Positions 8,883-17,049 are shown, counted from the stretch's first letter. The stretch: DNA of 64,000 nt from Agromyces bauzanensis (GCF_014645655.1 NZ_BMMD01000014.1:40782-104781), one strand, 5' to 3'. A program made the numbers and translations. The notes: generated by a model from the letters alone, not told the origin.

Positions 8883-9734
8883 ATGCCAGTCGAGACGCCC
8901 GTGAAGCTGCCCGCCATCGCGTTCCTCGGGGCCGGATCGATGGCCCGCGCCATCCTCTCCGGACTCCTCCAGCCGGGCGTCGAGATCGAGGGCGGCATCC
9001 GCACCACGAACCGCTCGTCGGCGCGCGCGGCGGAGCTCACCGACCTGCCCGGCGTCACGTCCGTCGCCACCGAGACGGATGCCGCGGCGAACCGCAGGGC
9101 CGTCGCGGGCGCGGGGATCGTCGTGGTCGCCGTGAAGCCCGCCATGGTGCCCGACCTGCTCCGCGAGATCGCCGACGCGCTCGAGCCCGGCACGGTCGTC
9201 GTCTCGGTCGCGGCCGGCGTGACGGTCGACACCTTCGAGTCGCTGCTGCCCGAGCACGTCGCGGTCATCCGCTCGATGCCGAACACGCCCGCGGTCGTCG
9301 GCCGCGCGGTCACCGGGGTGTCGGCGGGCACGCGATCGGGCGACGACGACCTCGCGCTCGCCGTCGCCATGTTCGAGACGGTCGGCGAGGTCATCGTGGT
9401 GCCCGAGGAGCAGATCGACGCGCTGTCCACGATCTCGGGCTCCGGGCCCGCGTACGTCTTCTTCCTCATCGAGCAGCTCACCGCGACGGCGATCGACAAG
9501 GGCTTCACGCCCGAGCAGGCGGCGCTCATGGTGCAGGGCACGTTCCGTGGGGCGAGCGAGCTGCTCGCGGCATCCGAGGACGAACCCGCCGAGCTGCGCC
9601 GCCGGGTGACGAGCCCCAAGGGCACCACCGAGCGCGCCATCGCGGTGCTCGAGGAGGCGAACCTGAAGCAGACCTTCGACCGGGCGACCGATGCCGCGCT
9701 CGCCCGAGCCCGGGAGTTGGCCGCCGGGGCCTGA
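8883..9734 (+). CDS. proC: Pyrroline-5-carboxylate reductase
   Basis: Last step of proline synthesis, reducing pyrroline-5-carboxylate with NAD(P)H. 283 residues, usual length. Seen: N-terminal Rossmann FLGAGSMARAI, VVVAVKPAMV, the SMPNTPAVVGRAVTGV segment and the C-terminal signature around SGSGPAYVFFLIEQL and VTSPKGTTERAIAVLE. TAGGAT (8871-8876) lies 6 nt before the ATG, so the transcript is probably leaderless. A GC hairpin follows the stop at 9741-9759. Confidence 0.97.
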   Translation: MPVETPVKLPAIAFLGAGSMARAILSGLLQPGVEIEGGIRTTNRSSARAAELTDLPGVTSVATETDAAANRRAVAGAGIVVVAVKPAMVPDLLREIADALEPGTVVVSVAAGVTVDTFESLLPEHVAVIRSMPNTPAVVGRAVTGVSAGTRSGDDDLALAVAMFETVGEVIVVPEEQIDALSTISGSGPAYVFFLIEQLTATAIDKGFTPEQAALMVQGTFRGASELLAASEDEPAELRRRVTSPKGTTERAIAVLEEANLKQTFDRATDAALARARELAAGA

Positions 9735-9740
9735 ACCAGG

Positions 9741-9759
9741 GGCGGCGGCCTCAGCCGCC
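9741..9759 (+). terminator. Hairpin after proC
   Basis: GGCGGC-ggcctca-GCCGCC directly after the proC stop: a 6-bp all-GC stem with a 7-nt loop. There is no T-run, as is common in high-GC actinobacteria. It overlaps the end of the ABC-permease remnant on the other strand. Confidence 0.5.
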
Positions 9760-10020
9760 GGTGACCAGTCCACGCCGTCGCGTCGCGACGATCGCGGCGG
9801 CGATGGCGGCCCGCCGATCACGATCATCCAGATGCCACCGGTCCGGCGACGTCGTCGCCGATCGGCACGGGGGAGGTGCGAACGGCGAGAGGTCGTGCAC
9901 CCAGTCGGGCAGGCCGAGCAGCTCGCCGAACACGCCGAAGAACGCGCCGAGCGTGAGCGCGGCCCACGCGATGCCGATCATCTCGCGCGGCACGAGGGTC
10001 ACGTCGCCCGGCGGGGCGCG
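9751..10020 (-). pseudogene. Remnant of the C-terminus of an ABC-2 / polyketide-exporter type permease
   Basis: Only the last ~85 codons of a permease survive. In one minus frame: IGIAWAALTLGAFFGVFGELLGLP then DWVHDLSPFA, which matches the conserved last helix and loop of exporter-of-polyketide-antibiotics permeases. The expected continuation is scattered over the other frames (VPIGDDVAGPVASG in a second, then WMIVIGG in a third), and then returns to the first frame (AAIAAAIVATRRRGLVTGG-stop). At least three frameshifts are therefore needed to restore it. No ATPase partner is left nearby. It fills most of the 368-bp gap between proC and the next gene. Confidence 0.7.
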
Positions 10021-10102
10021 CTCGCGACGGCGGCCGAAGCTCGACCCGCCGACGCGAGGAACGGCCGCCGCGACGAGGCATCCGGTTCGCTACCGTGATC
10101 CT

Positions 10103-10498
10103 ATGGATTCTGCGGAGGTGGTCGCGACCGTCGCCGAGGTGATCGGCTGGATCGCCTTCGGCGGCTCCCTCTTCTGCCTCCTCCTCGCGGTCGTCATCCG
10201 CATGGCCGACGGCCGTTGGCTGCCCACCGACGCGGTCGTCGTCGACCAGGAGCACGGCAGCACCGTGCGCTGGTTCGCTGAGGGCGCATTCCACCAGCGG
10301 CGGCTCAGCGACGACGAGCGCGCGTATGTCGTCGACGCCGACGAGGAGCGCGCCTACTACCGGGAGCGCGAGCCCGACCGGCTGCGACTCCACGAGCCGC
10401 CCGCCGGTCGCCGCGCCATCCGAGTCGTGGGGCTCGTACTCCTCGCCATCGCGGGCGCGGCAGGTCTCACGAGCACCGTGCTCATGCTCGTCGGCTGA
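10103..10498 (+). CDS. Hypothetical membrane protein with two TM segments
   Basis: 131 residues. Hydrophobic segments at ~9-32 and ~108-130 flank a ~75-residue charged domain containing VVDQEHGSTVRWFAEGAFHQR and several acidic/Tyr-rich turns. ATG at 10103 follows TACCGT (10091-10096) by 6 nt, the leaderless layout seen across the window, which supports this start over longer frames. No family is recognised. Confidence 0.75.
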   Translation: MDSAEVVATVAEVIGWIAFGGSLFCLLLAVVIRMADGRWLPTDAVVVDQEHGSTVRWFAEGAFHQRRLSDDERAYVVDADEERAYYREREPDRLRLHEPPAGRRAIRVVGLVLLAIAGAAGLTSTVLMLVG

Positions 10499-10546
10499 CC
10501 GCAGAGCGGTCACCCGCCGTTGCGGGTCGCGGCACCCGCACGTTCG

Positions 10547-11215
10547 CTACTCGAGCGTCGCGAACTTCTCGATGTCGCGCTCGGTGCCCGTGACGATGAT
10601 GAGGTCGCGGTTCGTGACCACGGTCTTCTCGGTCGCGTACGTGAACGGATTGCCGGGGCTCTTCACGCCGACCACGGTCACGTTGTGCCGGCTGCGCACG
10701 CCCGATTCGCTGAGGGTCCGGCCGCGGATCAGCTTCGGCGGGTACATCTTCACGAGGGCGAAGTCGTCGTCGAACTCGATGAAGTCGAGCATGCGGCCGC
10801 TGACGAGATGCGCGGTGCGCTCGCCCGCCTCGCGTTCGGGGTAGATGACGTGATTCGCGCCGATGCGCTCGAGGATCTTGCCGTGCGACTGCGAGATCGC
10901 CTTGGCCCAGATCTGTGGGATCTTGAGGTCGACGAGGTTCGCCGTGATGAGCACGGATGCCTCGATCGACGAGCCCACGGCGCAAACGGCGATCGAGAAG
11001 TCCTGGGCGCCGATCTGCTGCAGTGCCTCGATGGACCGCGCGTCGGCGACCACCGCGTGCGTGACCCGCTCCGCCCACTTCTGCACGAGCGCCTCGTCGT
11101 CGTCGACGGCGAGCACCTCGCGGCCCAGGCGGTCGAGCTGGCCTGCCGTTGCCGCTCCGAAGCGGCCGAGGCCGATGACGAGCACCGGCGCGTCGTGCCT
11201 GATCCGCTCAACCAA
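10547..11215 (-). CDS. Potassium uptake regulatory subunit (TrkA/KtrA-type RCK protein)
   Basis: 222 residues: an N-terminal RCK-N Rossmann domain starting VLVIGLGRFGAATAGQLDR with the acidic dinucleotide-binding end VLAVDDDE, and a C-terminal RCK-C domain (~140-220). It binds nucleotide and gates the TrkH/KtrB membrane subunit. It starts 8 bp inside the upstream trkH-like gene (11208-11215), so translation is coupled. Confidence 0.93.
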   Translation of the reverse strand: MVERIRHDAPVLVIGLGRFGAATAGQLDRLGREVLAVDDDEALVQKWAERVTHAVVADARSIEALQQIGAQDFSIAVCAVGSSIEASVLITANLVDLKIPQIWAKAISQSHGKILERIGANHVIYPEREAGERTAHLVSGRMLDFIEFDDDFALVKMYPPKLIRGRTLSESGVRSRHNVTVVGVKSPGNPFTYATEKTVVTNRDLIIVTGTERDIEKFATLE

Positions 11216-12653
11216 CGATGGGCCTCTCTTCCGGACGCTTGAACAACTGCCGGCGCTGGCTGGCCGCCAGTGCTGCGGCGAGTGTCACTGTACCAACCCG
11301 ACCCATGAACATGGTGGCAGCCATCACGTACTTCCCCTCGGGCGGCAGGTCGAAGGTGAGGCCGGTCGACAGCCCGCAGGTGGCGAAGCCCGAGATCACG
11401 TCGAACAGCACGAAGTCGAGCGGCGACTTGGTGATCTGGGTGATGATCACGGTCGAGACGGCCACAATCGTCGCACCCCAGAGCACCACGCTCACCGACA
11501 ACCGCAGTATGTCGCGGGGGATGCGGCGTCCGAACGCCTCCATGGCGGGCGCGCCCCTGGCCTCCGCGTAGGCCGCGAGGAACAGTACGGCGAGCGTGGT
11601 CACCTTGATGCCGCCGGCCGTGGACGCCGAACCGCCGCCGACGAACATGAGCATGTCGGTCACGAGCAGGCTCGAGCTGTACAGGTCGGCCATGTCGATC
11701 GTCGAGAAGCCACCCGAGCGCGTCATCGTCGACATGAAGAACGCCTCGTACAACGTCTTGCCGAACCCGAATGCGCCGTACGTCTTCGGGTTGTCGTACT
11801 CCAGCACCAGAAACGTGAGCGCCCCCGCGATCCACAGCACCACGGTGGTCGTCAGCGTGAGCTTCACGTGCACGCTCCAACGGTGCGGAATCCGCCAGGT
11901 GCGGAGCAGTGCGAAGATCACGGGGAACCCGAGGCTGCCGAGTAACACGTCGAGCATCATGAGCGACTGGAACCAGTAGTCGTCGAAGAACTCGACGGGC
12001 CCCAGCAGGTTGGGGGCGAAGCCGGTGTTCGTGAATGCGCTCACCGAGTAGTACGCCGAGTACCAGACGCTCGTGCCCACGTCGTACCCCTGTGCGAGCA
12101 CGCTCGGGATCATGCCGAGGAAGATCACGAACTCGATCGACAGGGTGCTCAGGGCGACGGTCGCGAGCAGGCCGCCGACCTCGCCGAGTCGGATCGCCTG
12201 ACTCTCGGACACGGGTCCCGCGTGGGCGCGCGAAGGGTTCGTGTCACTCGCCGCGATGAGTCTGGCCCTGAGGCCGAGCCGTCGCGAGATGACGAGACCG
12301 AGGATCGACGCGAGCGTCAGCACACCCATGCCGCCGACGTTCATGCCGATGAAGATGACGGCGTTGCCGAACGGCGACCAGTGCGTGGCCATGTCGACCG
12401 TCGTGAGGCCCGTGACGCAGATGGTGGAGACCGCGGTGAAGAGCGCGTCGTGGAGCGGCGTGCCCCGGCCTTCGCCCGCCCGGGCGATCGGCAGGCTGAG
12501 CAACAGCGTCGTGATCAGGATGAGCCCCGCGAACACGAGGATCGCGAACCGCGCGGGCGAGCTCCTGACGAGCGTGTCGAGGGCGTCTCGAACGCGCCCG
12601 AGCCAGGACCGCTGGTCGCTTCGCCCACCGCGGCCGATCGGCTGTGCGCGCAT
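11208..12653 (-). CDS. Potassium uptake membrane subunit (TrkH/KtrB family)
   Basis: 481 residues with repeated M-P-M units of K+ transporters of the SKT superfamily. Selectivity-filter-like loops are visible (TAVSTICVTGLTTVD, SVSAFTNTGFAPN, TMTRSGGFSTID, ISGFATCGLSTGL). It imports K+ with TrkA/KtrA encoded immediately downstream. The start is ATG at 12653 (MRAQPIG), the only start before the first membrane segment with a plausible length. The intergenic space upstream was interrupted by an IS remnant, leaving 63 bp of native DNA before it. Confidence 0.93.
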   Translation of the reverse strand: MRAQPIGRGGRSDQRSWLGRVRDALDTLVRSSPARFAILVFAGLILITTLLLSLPIARAGEGRGTPLHDALFTAVSTICVTGLTTVDMATHWSPFGNAVIFIGMNVGGMGVLTLASILGLVISRRLGLRARLIAASDTNPSRAHAGPVSESQAIRLGEVGGLLATVALSTLSIEFVIFLGMIPSVLAQGYDVGTSVWYSAYYSVSAFTNTGFAPNLLGPVEFFDDYWFQSLMMLDVLLGSLGFPVIFALLRTWRIPHRWSVHVKLTLTTTVVLWIAGALTFLVLEYDNPKTYGAFGFGKTLYEAFFMSTMTRSGGFSTIDMADLYSSSLLVTDMLMFVGGGSASTAGGIKVTTLAVLFLAAYAEARGAPAMEAFGRRIPRDILRLSVSVVLWGATIVAVSTVIITQITKSPLDFVLFDVISGFATCGLSTGLTFDLPPEGKYVMAATMFMGRVGTVTLAAALAASQRRQLFKRPEERPIVG

Positions 12654-12716
12654 CGAGCCCCCTCACGTGCCTCCACCGAACGCGTGAGTCATGGTACTCC
12701 TCGCCATGATTGACTA

Positions 12717-13182
12717 GAGCGTGTCTCCTATGTCCATGCGAGGCAGGCGTGGAGGACGGTGGCGGCGCGGTAGGTGATGGCGAGCTTGGAGCGTTCCCAC
12801 GACGTTTCGCCCCGTGTAGGCGGTGGTGTCCAGAGCGGGTGATCTGCCGCCGCGGCGTCCACGCTTCTTGCGCGCGGCGATCTGGTCGCTCTTCTCGGGG
12901 ATCACGACCTTGATCCCGCGGGCGTGGAGTGCCCGGCGGATCACGCAAGCGGAGTAGGCCTTGTCGGCAATCACCGCGTCCGGATCCGGGACCGGTGGAT
13001 GATGCCCTCCACGACCCGACGGTCCTCCCGGAACGGATGCACACGACGCCCAGCGTTCGAGGGCGGCAACGGCTCCAACCGAGCCCACGGCTCGTCAGCC
13101 AGGACACGGGAACGAGAACGCGACTTCGAAGACACGAACCCAGCATCCCGCCGAAACCATCGCACACATGGGAGACACGCTC
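12717..13182 (-). mobile_element. Internally deleted IS5-like element, 466 bp
   Basis: Both ends survive. The left end begins GAGCGTGTCTCCTATG; the right end, read on the other strand, begins GAGCGTGTCTCCCATG. This is a terminal inverted repeat with one mismatch in 16. The element is flanked by TA on each side (12715-12716 and 13183-13184), matching the short duplication typical of IS5/IS427-type elements. Internally only the N- and C-terminal parts of the transposase remain. It sits between divergent trkH and an ArsR-type gene, and its right end is 12 bp from the latter's start codon. Confidence 0.85.
12720..13165 (-). pseudogene. IS5-family transposase, internal deletion and frameshift
   Basis: N-terminal piece (GTG at 13165): about 55 residues including VLADEPWARLEPLPPSN and PFREDRRVVEGII, the usual start of IS5-type DDE transposases. 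The frame then breaks near 12985-13000 and continues in another frame with PDAVIADKAYSACVIRRALHARGIK and IPEKSDQIAARKKRG, near the C-terminus. The central part with the first catalytic Asp is missing and the end is frameshifted (degenerate TAYTGRNVV), so the element cannot move by itself. Confidence 0.85.
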
Positions 13183-13194
13183 TAGCCTTGTCGC

Positions 13195-13632
13195 ATGGCG
13201 GACATCTTCGACGTGGTAGCGGATACGACGCGACGCGACATCCTCGCCGTGCTCCTCGAACGGGAGACCGCAGCGCCGCAGTCCGCCGGCGAGATCAGCG
13301 TCTCCGAGATCGTCTCGACCCTCGGGCTCAGCCAGCCCACGGTCTCGAAGCACCTGAAGGTGCTGCGCGAGGCGGGGCTCGTCGGGGTTCGCGAGGAGGG
13401 CCAGCACCGTTACTACCACCTCGACCGCGGTCCGCTCGAGGTGCTCGAGGACTGGCTCATCCCCTTCGTGTCGTCGGAGGCCGCAGCGGATGCCGCGACC
13501 CTCGCCGGTCTCGAGGCCGGCTCCGCGACGCTCAACCAGGAACAACGCGCGTTCGCGTCGGCGATCGGCAAGGCGTTCGCCGAGACGGCACATCAGGTGA
13601 CCGCGGCCGTCACGTCGAAGAAGCGCAAGTAA
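13195..13632 (+). CDS. ArsR-type winged-helix transcriptional regulator
   Basis: 145 residues. An HTH core VSEIVSTLGLSQPTVSKHLKVLREAGLV (residues ~37-64) is followed by a wing VREEGQHRYYHLD; the C-terminal ~60 residues are Ala-rich and helical. There is no Cys box in the recognition helix region, so it is not a classical metal sensor. TAGCCT (13183-13188) stands 6 nt before the ATG, consistent with a leaderless message; everything upstream of that -10 box belongs to the IS5-like remnant. No obvious target gene is adjacent. Confidence 0.88.
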   Translation: MADIFDVVADTTRRDILAVLLERETAAPQSAGEISVSEIVSTLGLSQPTVSKHLKVLREAGLVGVREEGQHRYYHLDRGPLEVLEDWLIPFVSSEAAADAATLAGLEAGSATLNQEQRAFASAIGKAFAETAHQVTAAVTSKKRK

Positions 13633-13633
13633 C

Positions 13634-13702
13634 CCGGTGGTCGAGTAGCGCGTCATCCGCCCTGTGGTCGAGTAGGCGCGCCAGCGCCCGATATCGAGAC
13701 CC
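13634..13702. repeat. Dispersed GGTGGTCGAGTAG repeat, one partial and one diverged copy
   Basis: CCGGTGGTCGAGTAG at 13634-13648, then a second start TGTGGTCGAGTAG (13663-13675) that continues through GCGCGCCAGCGCCC to ATATCGAGACCC. It lies directly after the stop of the ArsR-type gene and before the convergent DUF1772 gene. Confidence 0.8.
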
Positions 13703-13723
13703 GGGACCCGACCCCGGAACCCC

Positions 13724-14206
13724 TCAGCGCCAGACGAGCACGAGCACGAACCCCAAGCACGCGGCCGCACTCGTGAGGGCGCGGACGTGGTTCCACGCCT
13801 GCCAGCCCGGACGGAACTCCGCCCACGCCGTGGCGAGATCCGAGGCGTCGGTGGATGCCGCCGCGAGGCGGTTGTTGCGCGGCACGTTGGCGCCCCCGGT
13901 GACGCCGATGGCGCCGACGAGGTAGAGCGCCGCGGCGCCCACCGCCCACCACGTGCCTCCGCCGAGCGAGCCGACGAGCGCGAACACGGCGACCACGATC
14001 GCGAGCAGCGCCGTGCCGAACAGCACGAGCATGAGCGGTGGCCGCACGGCGGTCACGTTCATCTCCCGCATTGCTCGGGCCGCGTCGGCGGCGGGCAGCC
14101 GGTCGAGACCTTGTGTCACGAAGGCCGAGAAGGCGGTGAAGATGCCGGCGGCGACGCCGGTGCCGAGGATCGTCGCGACGAGCAGCACGTCGATGAGCCA
14201 GGTCAT
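13724..14206 (-). CDS. DUF1772-family membrane protein
   Basis: 160 residues with four predicted membrane segments (residues ~5-27, 55-80, 85-105, 140-158). It has the family signature of a conserved Asn/Arg loop before the last helix (GGANVPRNNRLAA ... WAEFRPGWQAWNHVRALTSAAA). DUF1772 proteins are related to anthrone-oxygenase-like membrane proteins; the substrate here is unknown. The ATG lies 6 nt from CAGACT on the minus strand, a near-consensus -10. Confidence 0.8.
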   Translation of the reverse strand: MTWLIDVLLVATILGTGVAAGIFTAFSAFVTQGLDRLPAADAARAMREMNVTAVRPPLMLVLFGTALLAIVVAVFALVGSLGGGTWWAVGAAALYLVGAIGVTGGANVPRNNRLAAASTDASDLATAWAEFRPGWQAWNHVRALTSAAACLGFVLVLVWR

Positions 14207-14231
14207 GCGACCAGTCTGCCGCGCACCGCCG

Positions 14232-14741
14232 TCAGCGCAGCGGCTTGATCATCTCCAGTTCCAGGCCGCCGGGCCGGAGCTCGTAGTCGCGGCTCCGCCC
14301 GGTGAGGCCGAAGCCGAGCTTCTCGTAGAAACGCTTGGCGCGCGGGTTGTCCTCATGCACCTCGAGGCGCAGCGTGTCGCCGTGCCCGAGCGCCCAGCGC
14401 TCAACTGCCTCGAGGAGGAGCCGGGAGACGCCTGCCTTCTCACCGCGGTGGTCGGGCGCCACGTAGACGCCGACGAGCATGGGGCCGCTCGTGGCATCCG
14501 GGATATAGCCGCCCATGTGACCCACCCACCGCTCGCCGTCGATCGCGACGATCGAGGTCTGGCCGGGCATCGTGCCGCGCGCGGCACGCGCGCGCCAGCC
14601 GGCCTCGTCGACCGTGAGCGCGTGTTCGAGGGTCTCGCCGTACGCGAGCGGGTAATCGCGGAGCATTTCGAGACGGAGCGCGCGCCACTGGCGCCAGTCG
14701 TCCTCGTTCGTCGCGCGGATGACGAGGTCGGGGTGCGGCAT
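14232..14741 (-). CDS. GNAT-family N-acetyltransferase
   Basis: 169 residues with a GNAT fold. Motif A appears as VGVYVAPDHRGEKAGVSRLLLEA and motif B as LRLEVHEDNPRAKRFYEKLGF. It transfers an acetyl group from acetyl-CoA to an amine; the substrate cannot be deduced. The ATG is 6 nt from TAGCGT on the minus strand (14753-14748). The neighbouring DUF1772 gene is on the same strand, 25 bp downstream. Confidence 0.9.
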   Translation of the reverse strand: MPHPDLVIRATNEDDWRQWRALRLEMLRDYPLAYGETLEHALTVDEAGWRARAARGTMPGQTSIVAIDGERWVGHMGGYIPDATSGPMLVGVYVAPDHRGEKAGVSRLLLEAVERWALGHGDTLRLEVHEDNPRAKRFYEKLGFGLTGRSRDYELRPGGLELEMIKPLR

Positions 14742-14855
14742 CCTCCGACGCTAACGCGTCGGGGCCCGTCCGTCCGAATCCGGTAGACTACCCCGAGGCT
14801 TTCCCGCCTCCGGCTGCGGCACGCGCGGCCGTCTCGACTTTTCTGTGAGGTTCAG

Positions 14856-14954
14856 ATGGGTTCCGTCATCAAGAAGCGCCGCAAGCGCATGGCGAAGAAG
14901 AAGCACCGCAAGCTGCTGCGCAAGACGCGCCACCAGCGTCGCAACAAGAAGTAG
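14856..14954 (+). CDS. Ribosomal protein bS22 (AURKAIP1/COX24 domain), 32 residues
   Basis: A tiny, very basic protein: [19 protein letters not shown] followed by [13 protein letters not shown]. This matches the short actinobacterial protein annotated as AURKAIP1/COX24-domain and found on mycobacterial ribosomes as bS22. It is too short for usual ORF cut-offs. A GTGAGG sequence at 14845-14850 can act as SD, TAGACT at ~14786 is a probable -10, and a hairpin plus T-run terminator follows at 14975-15002, so it is an independent monocistronic gene. Confidence 0.9.
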   Translation: MGSVIKKRRKRMAKKKHRKLLRKTRHQRRNKK

Positions 14955-14974
14955 TCGTCTCGCACGACCGGCTG

Positions 14975-15002
14975 AGCGTCAGGCCATCGGTCTGGCGCTT
15001 TT
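14975..15002 (+). terminator. Rho-independent terminator after bS22
   Basis: AGCGTCAGGCC-atc-GGTCTGGCGCT: an 11-bp stem with two G-T wobbles, ending in a short T-run (TTTT at 14999-15002). It lies 20 bp after the bS22 stop and is the best canonical terminator in the window. Confidence 0.75.
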
Positions 15003-15034
15003 CGCTGTGCCCGGCGCCGTGCCGACCATCTCCC

Positions 15035-15096
15035 ATGTTTCCGTTCCCGCGCCGGGTTGCCGTTGGAACGGGCACACTGCGCGGGAACGGAAACAT
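15035..15096. repeat. Palindromic element, family A, intergenic copy
   Basis: The left arm ATGTTTCCGTTCCCGCG (15035-15051) is perfectly complementary to the right arm 15080-15096 (17 bp). The 28-nt centre contains GTTGCCGTTGGAACGGGC. The same arms and centre, with few changes, occur inside menE at 39062-39127, so this is a mobile or copied element and not a chance hairpin. Here it lies between bS22 and the glutaredoxin-like gene. Confidence 0.85.
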
Positions 15097-15135
15097 CCGG
15101 CGGGGGCGCGGGAGCGGCGCGGTTAGGCTGGAGGC

Positions 15136-15405
15136 GTGACCCGAGACATCCGCCTGACCCTCATCGGCAAGCCCGGCTGCCATCTCTGCGACGACGCGCG
15201 CGAGGTCCTGCAGGCCGTGATGGCCGAGGTCGAGGCGTCGGATGCCGCGCCGCGACTGCACTTCGACGAGCGCTCGATCCTCGACGACGAGGATCTGGCC
15301 GCCCGCTACGCTGAGGAGATCCCCGTGCTGCTCATCGACGGCGAGGTGCACAACTACTGGCGCATCGACCCGGTGCGGCTGAAGACGGCGCTGCGGGCGG
15401 GTTGA
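15136..15405 (+). CDS. Glutaredoxin-like (DUF836) thiol-redox protein
   Basis: 89 residues. LTLIGKPGCHLCDDAREVL carries a CxxC pair (CHLC) at the start of helix 1, and a cis-Pro loop follows in EEIPVLLIDGEV. It is a small cytoplasmic thiol-disulphide protein of the glutaredoxin fold. The start is GTG at 15136, 6 nt after TAGGCT (15124-15129), so probably leaderless. The partner is unknown. Confidence 0.88.
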   Translation: MTRDIRLTLIGKPGCHLCDDAREVLQAVMAEVEASDAAPRLHFDERSILDDEDLAARYAEEIPVLLIDGEVHNYWRIDPVRLKTALRAG

Positions 15406-15474
15406 CGCCGTAGCCGCGGCATCAGGAGCCGTCAACCACTTGCTGCACAGCCGCCCGCCGTATTGACTGTGCGC

Positions 15475-17049
15475 ATGACGAGCCTCTGGAGAGCCACGGC
15501 CGCGCAGGGCGGGGGCGAGGACGCCGGCGAGATGCCGAGTTCGCGCTATGAGGTCGCCGTCCTGCCGGTGGAGCGCTTCGACGTCGTCGTGGTCGGGGCT
15601 GGGATCACCGGTCTCGCGACCGCCCTCATGTTGGTGCGCGGGGGCCTCGAGGTGGTGGTCGTCGAGGCGAGCGACGTGGCCGCGCTCGCGACGGGCGCGA
15701 ACACCGGCAAGGCCAGCGTGCTGCAGGGCTCCGTGCTGCAGCGGATCCGGCGCGCGCACTCGACTCGTCTCGTGCAGGCGTACGTCGAGGCGAATCTCGA
15801 CGGGCAGCGGTGGATCGCCGAGTTCGCGCAGCACCACGGCGTGCCCGTGTCCGAGGAGACCGCGTACAGCTACGCGAGCACCGAGGCGGGCCTGCGCATC
15901 GTCGACCGCGAGCTCGCCGCCGCGCTCGCCGCCGGGTTGCCGGCCGAGCGGGTCGATCGGATGCCGGTCGCCTTCCCGTTCGCGGGTGCCGTCGCGCTGC
16001 CCGGTCAGCTCGCGCTCGACCCGTACCGCCTCGCCGTGGCGATGGCGCGGGCGTTCGTCGCCGAGGGCGGCGTGCTGCTCGAGCGCACGCGCGTCGAGGG
16101 TGTGCACGCGGGCCGGCCGGTCGAGGTGCACACGCCCACCGGCACGATCCGAGCGGATGCCGCGGTCATCGCAACCGCGACCCCGATCCTCGATCGCGGC
16201 CTCTACTTCGCGAAGCTGCGCGCCTCGCGAAGCTACCTCACGTCGTACCGGGTCGCCGCCCCGCCGCCGCCCGGGCTCTTCCTCTCGGTGGACGAACCGA
16301 CGCGCACGATCCGCACCACGCCCGACGTCGACCCCGCCGCAGGCGCGGGCGCCGGTGCGCCGCCACTGCTCCTCGTCGGCGGCAACGACCACCCGGTGGG
16401 CGGCGCTCCGTCGACCGAGGCGAAGGTGCAGGACCTCATCGACTGGACGCACCGGCACTTCGGGGGCGCCGAGCTCACGCACCGGTGGGCGGCGCAGGAC
16501 TACCACTCGCTGAACCTGGTGCCGTTCGCGGGCCGGATGCCGCGCGGCCTCGGGCGAGTCCGGTTCGCCACGGGCTACGGCAAGTGGGGGCTCACCAACG
16601 GCGTAGCGGCCGCCATTCGCATCTCGTCGGAGATCCTCGGCGTCTCGTGGTTCGAGCGACGGCCCTGGATCCGGGTCATCGGCTCGCGGGTCACGATGCC
16701 AGGCGACCTCGCCCGCGGCGTGGGGGAGGGCGCCCGCGTCGCGCGCGACCTCGCGTCGGGCTGGGCGGGGGCGCAGGCGCATCCGGCACCAGTGCCCCGA
16801 CCGGCCGAGGGCGAGGGCACCGTCGTCAATCGCGGGGGCGTGCCGTACGGAGTGTCCACCGTCGACGGGCGCACGTGCGCGGTGCGCGCTGTGTGCACGC
16901 ACCTCGGCGGCGTGCTGCGGTGGAACGACGCCGAGTCGACGTGGGATTGCCCACTGCACGGATCGCGCTTCGAGGCATCCGGCCGACACATCGAGGGACC
17001 GGCGGTCTACGACCTGCCCGAGACGACCCGCACGCGTCCGCGGATCTGA
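15475..17049 (+). CDS. FAD-dependent oxidoreductase fused to a C-terminal Rieske [2Fe-2S] domain
   Basis: 524 residues from the ATG at 15475. Residues ~30-390 form a DAO-type flavoprotein: FDVVVVGAGITGLATALMLV with the GxGxxG dinucleotide motif, an acidic strand end VVVVEAS, and the ATGANTGKAS segment. Residues ~440-520 form a Rieske domain with CTHLGGVLRW and CPLHGSRFE, giving both Cys-x-His ligand pairs. The layout resembles Bacillus YhfW. The substrate is unknown; electrons probably pass between flavin and the iron-sulphur cluster. Its stop is 1 bp from the stop of the convergent formylglycine-generating enzyme gene. Confidence 0.88.
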   Translation: MTSLWRATAAQGGGEDAGEMPSSRYEVAVLPVERFDVVVVGAGITGLATALMLVRGGLEVVVVEASDVAALATGANTGKASVLQGSVLQRIRRAHSTRLVQAYVEANLDGQRWIAEFAQHHGVPVSEETAYSYASTEAGLRIVDRELAAALAAGLPAERVDRMPVAFPFAGAVALPGQLALDPYRLAVAMARAFVAEGGVLLERTRVEGVHAGRPVEVHTPTGTIRADAAVIATATPILDRGLYFAKLRASRSYLTSYRVAAPPPPGLFLSVDEPTRTIRTTPDVDPAAGAGAGAPPLLLVGGNDHPVGGAPSTEAKVQDLIDWTHRHFGGAELTHRWAAQDYHSLNLVPFAGRMPRGLGRVRFATGYGKWGLTNGVAAAIRISSEILGVSWFERRPWIRVIGSRVTMPGDLARGVGEGARVARDLASGWAGAQAHPAPVPRPAEGEGTVVNRGGVPYGVSTVDGRTCAVRAVCTHLGGVLRWNDAESTWDCPLHGSRFEASGRHIEGPAVYDLPETTRTRPRI

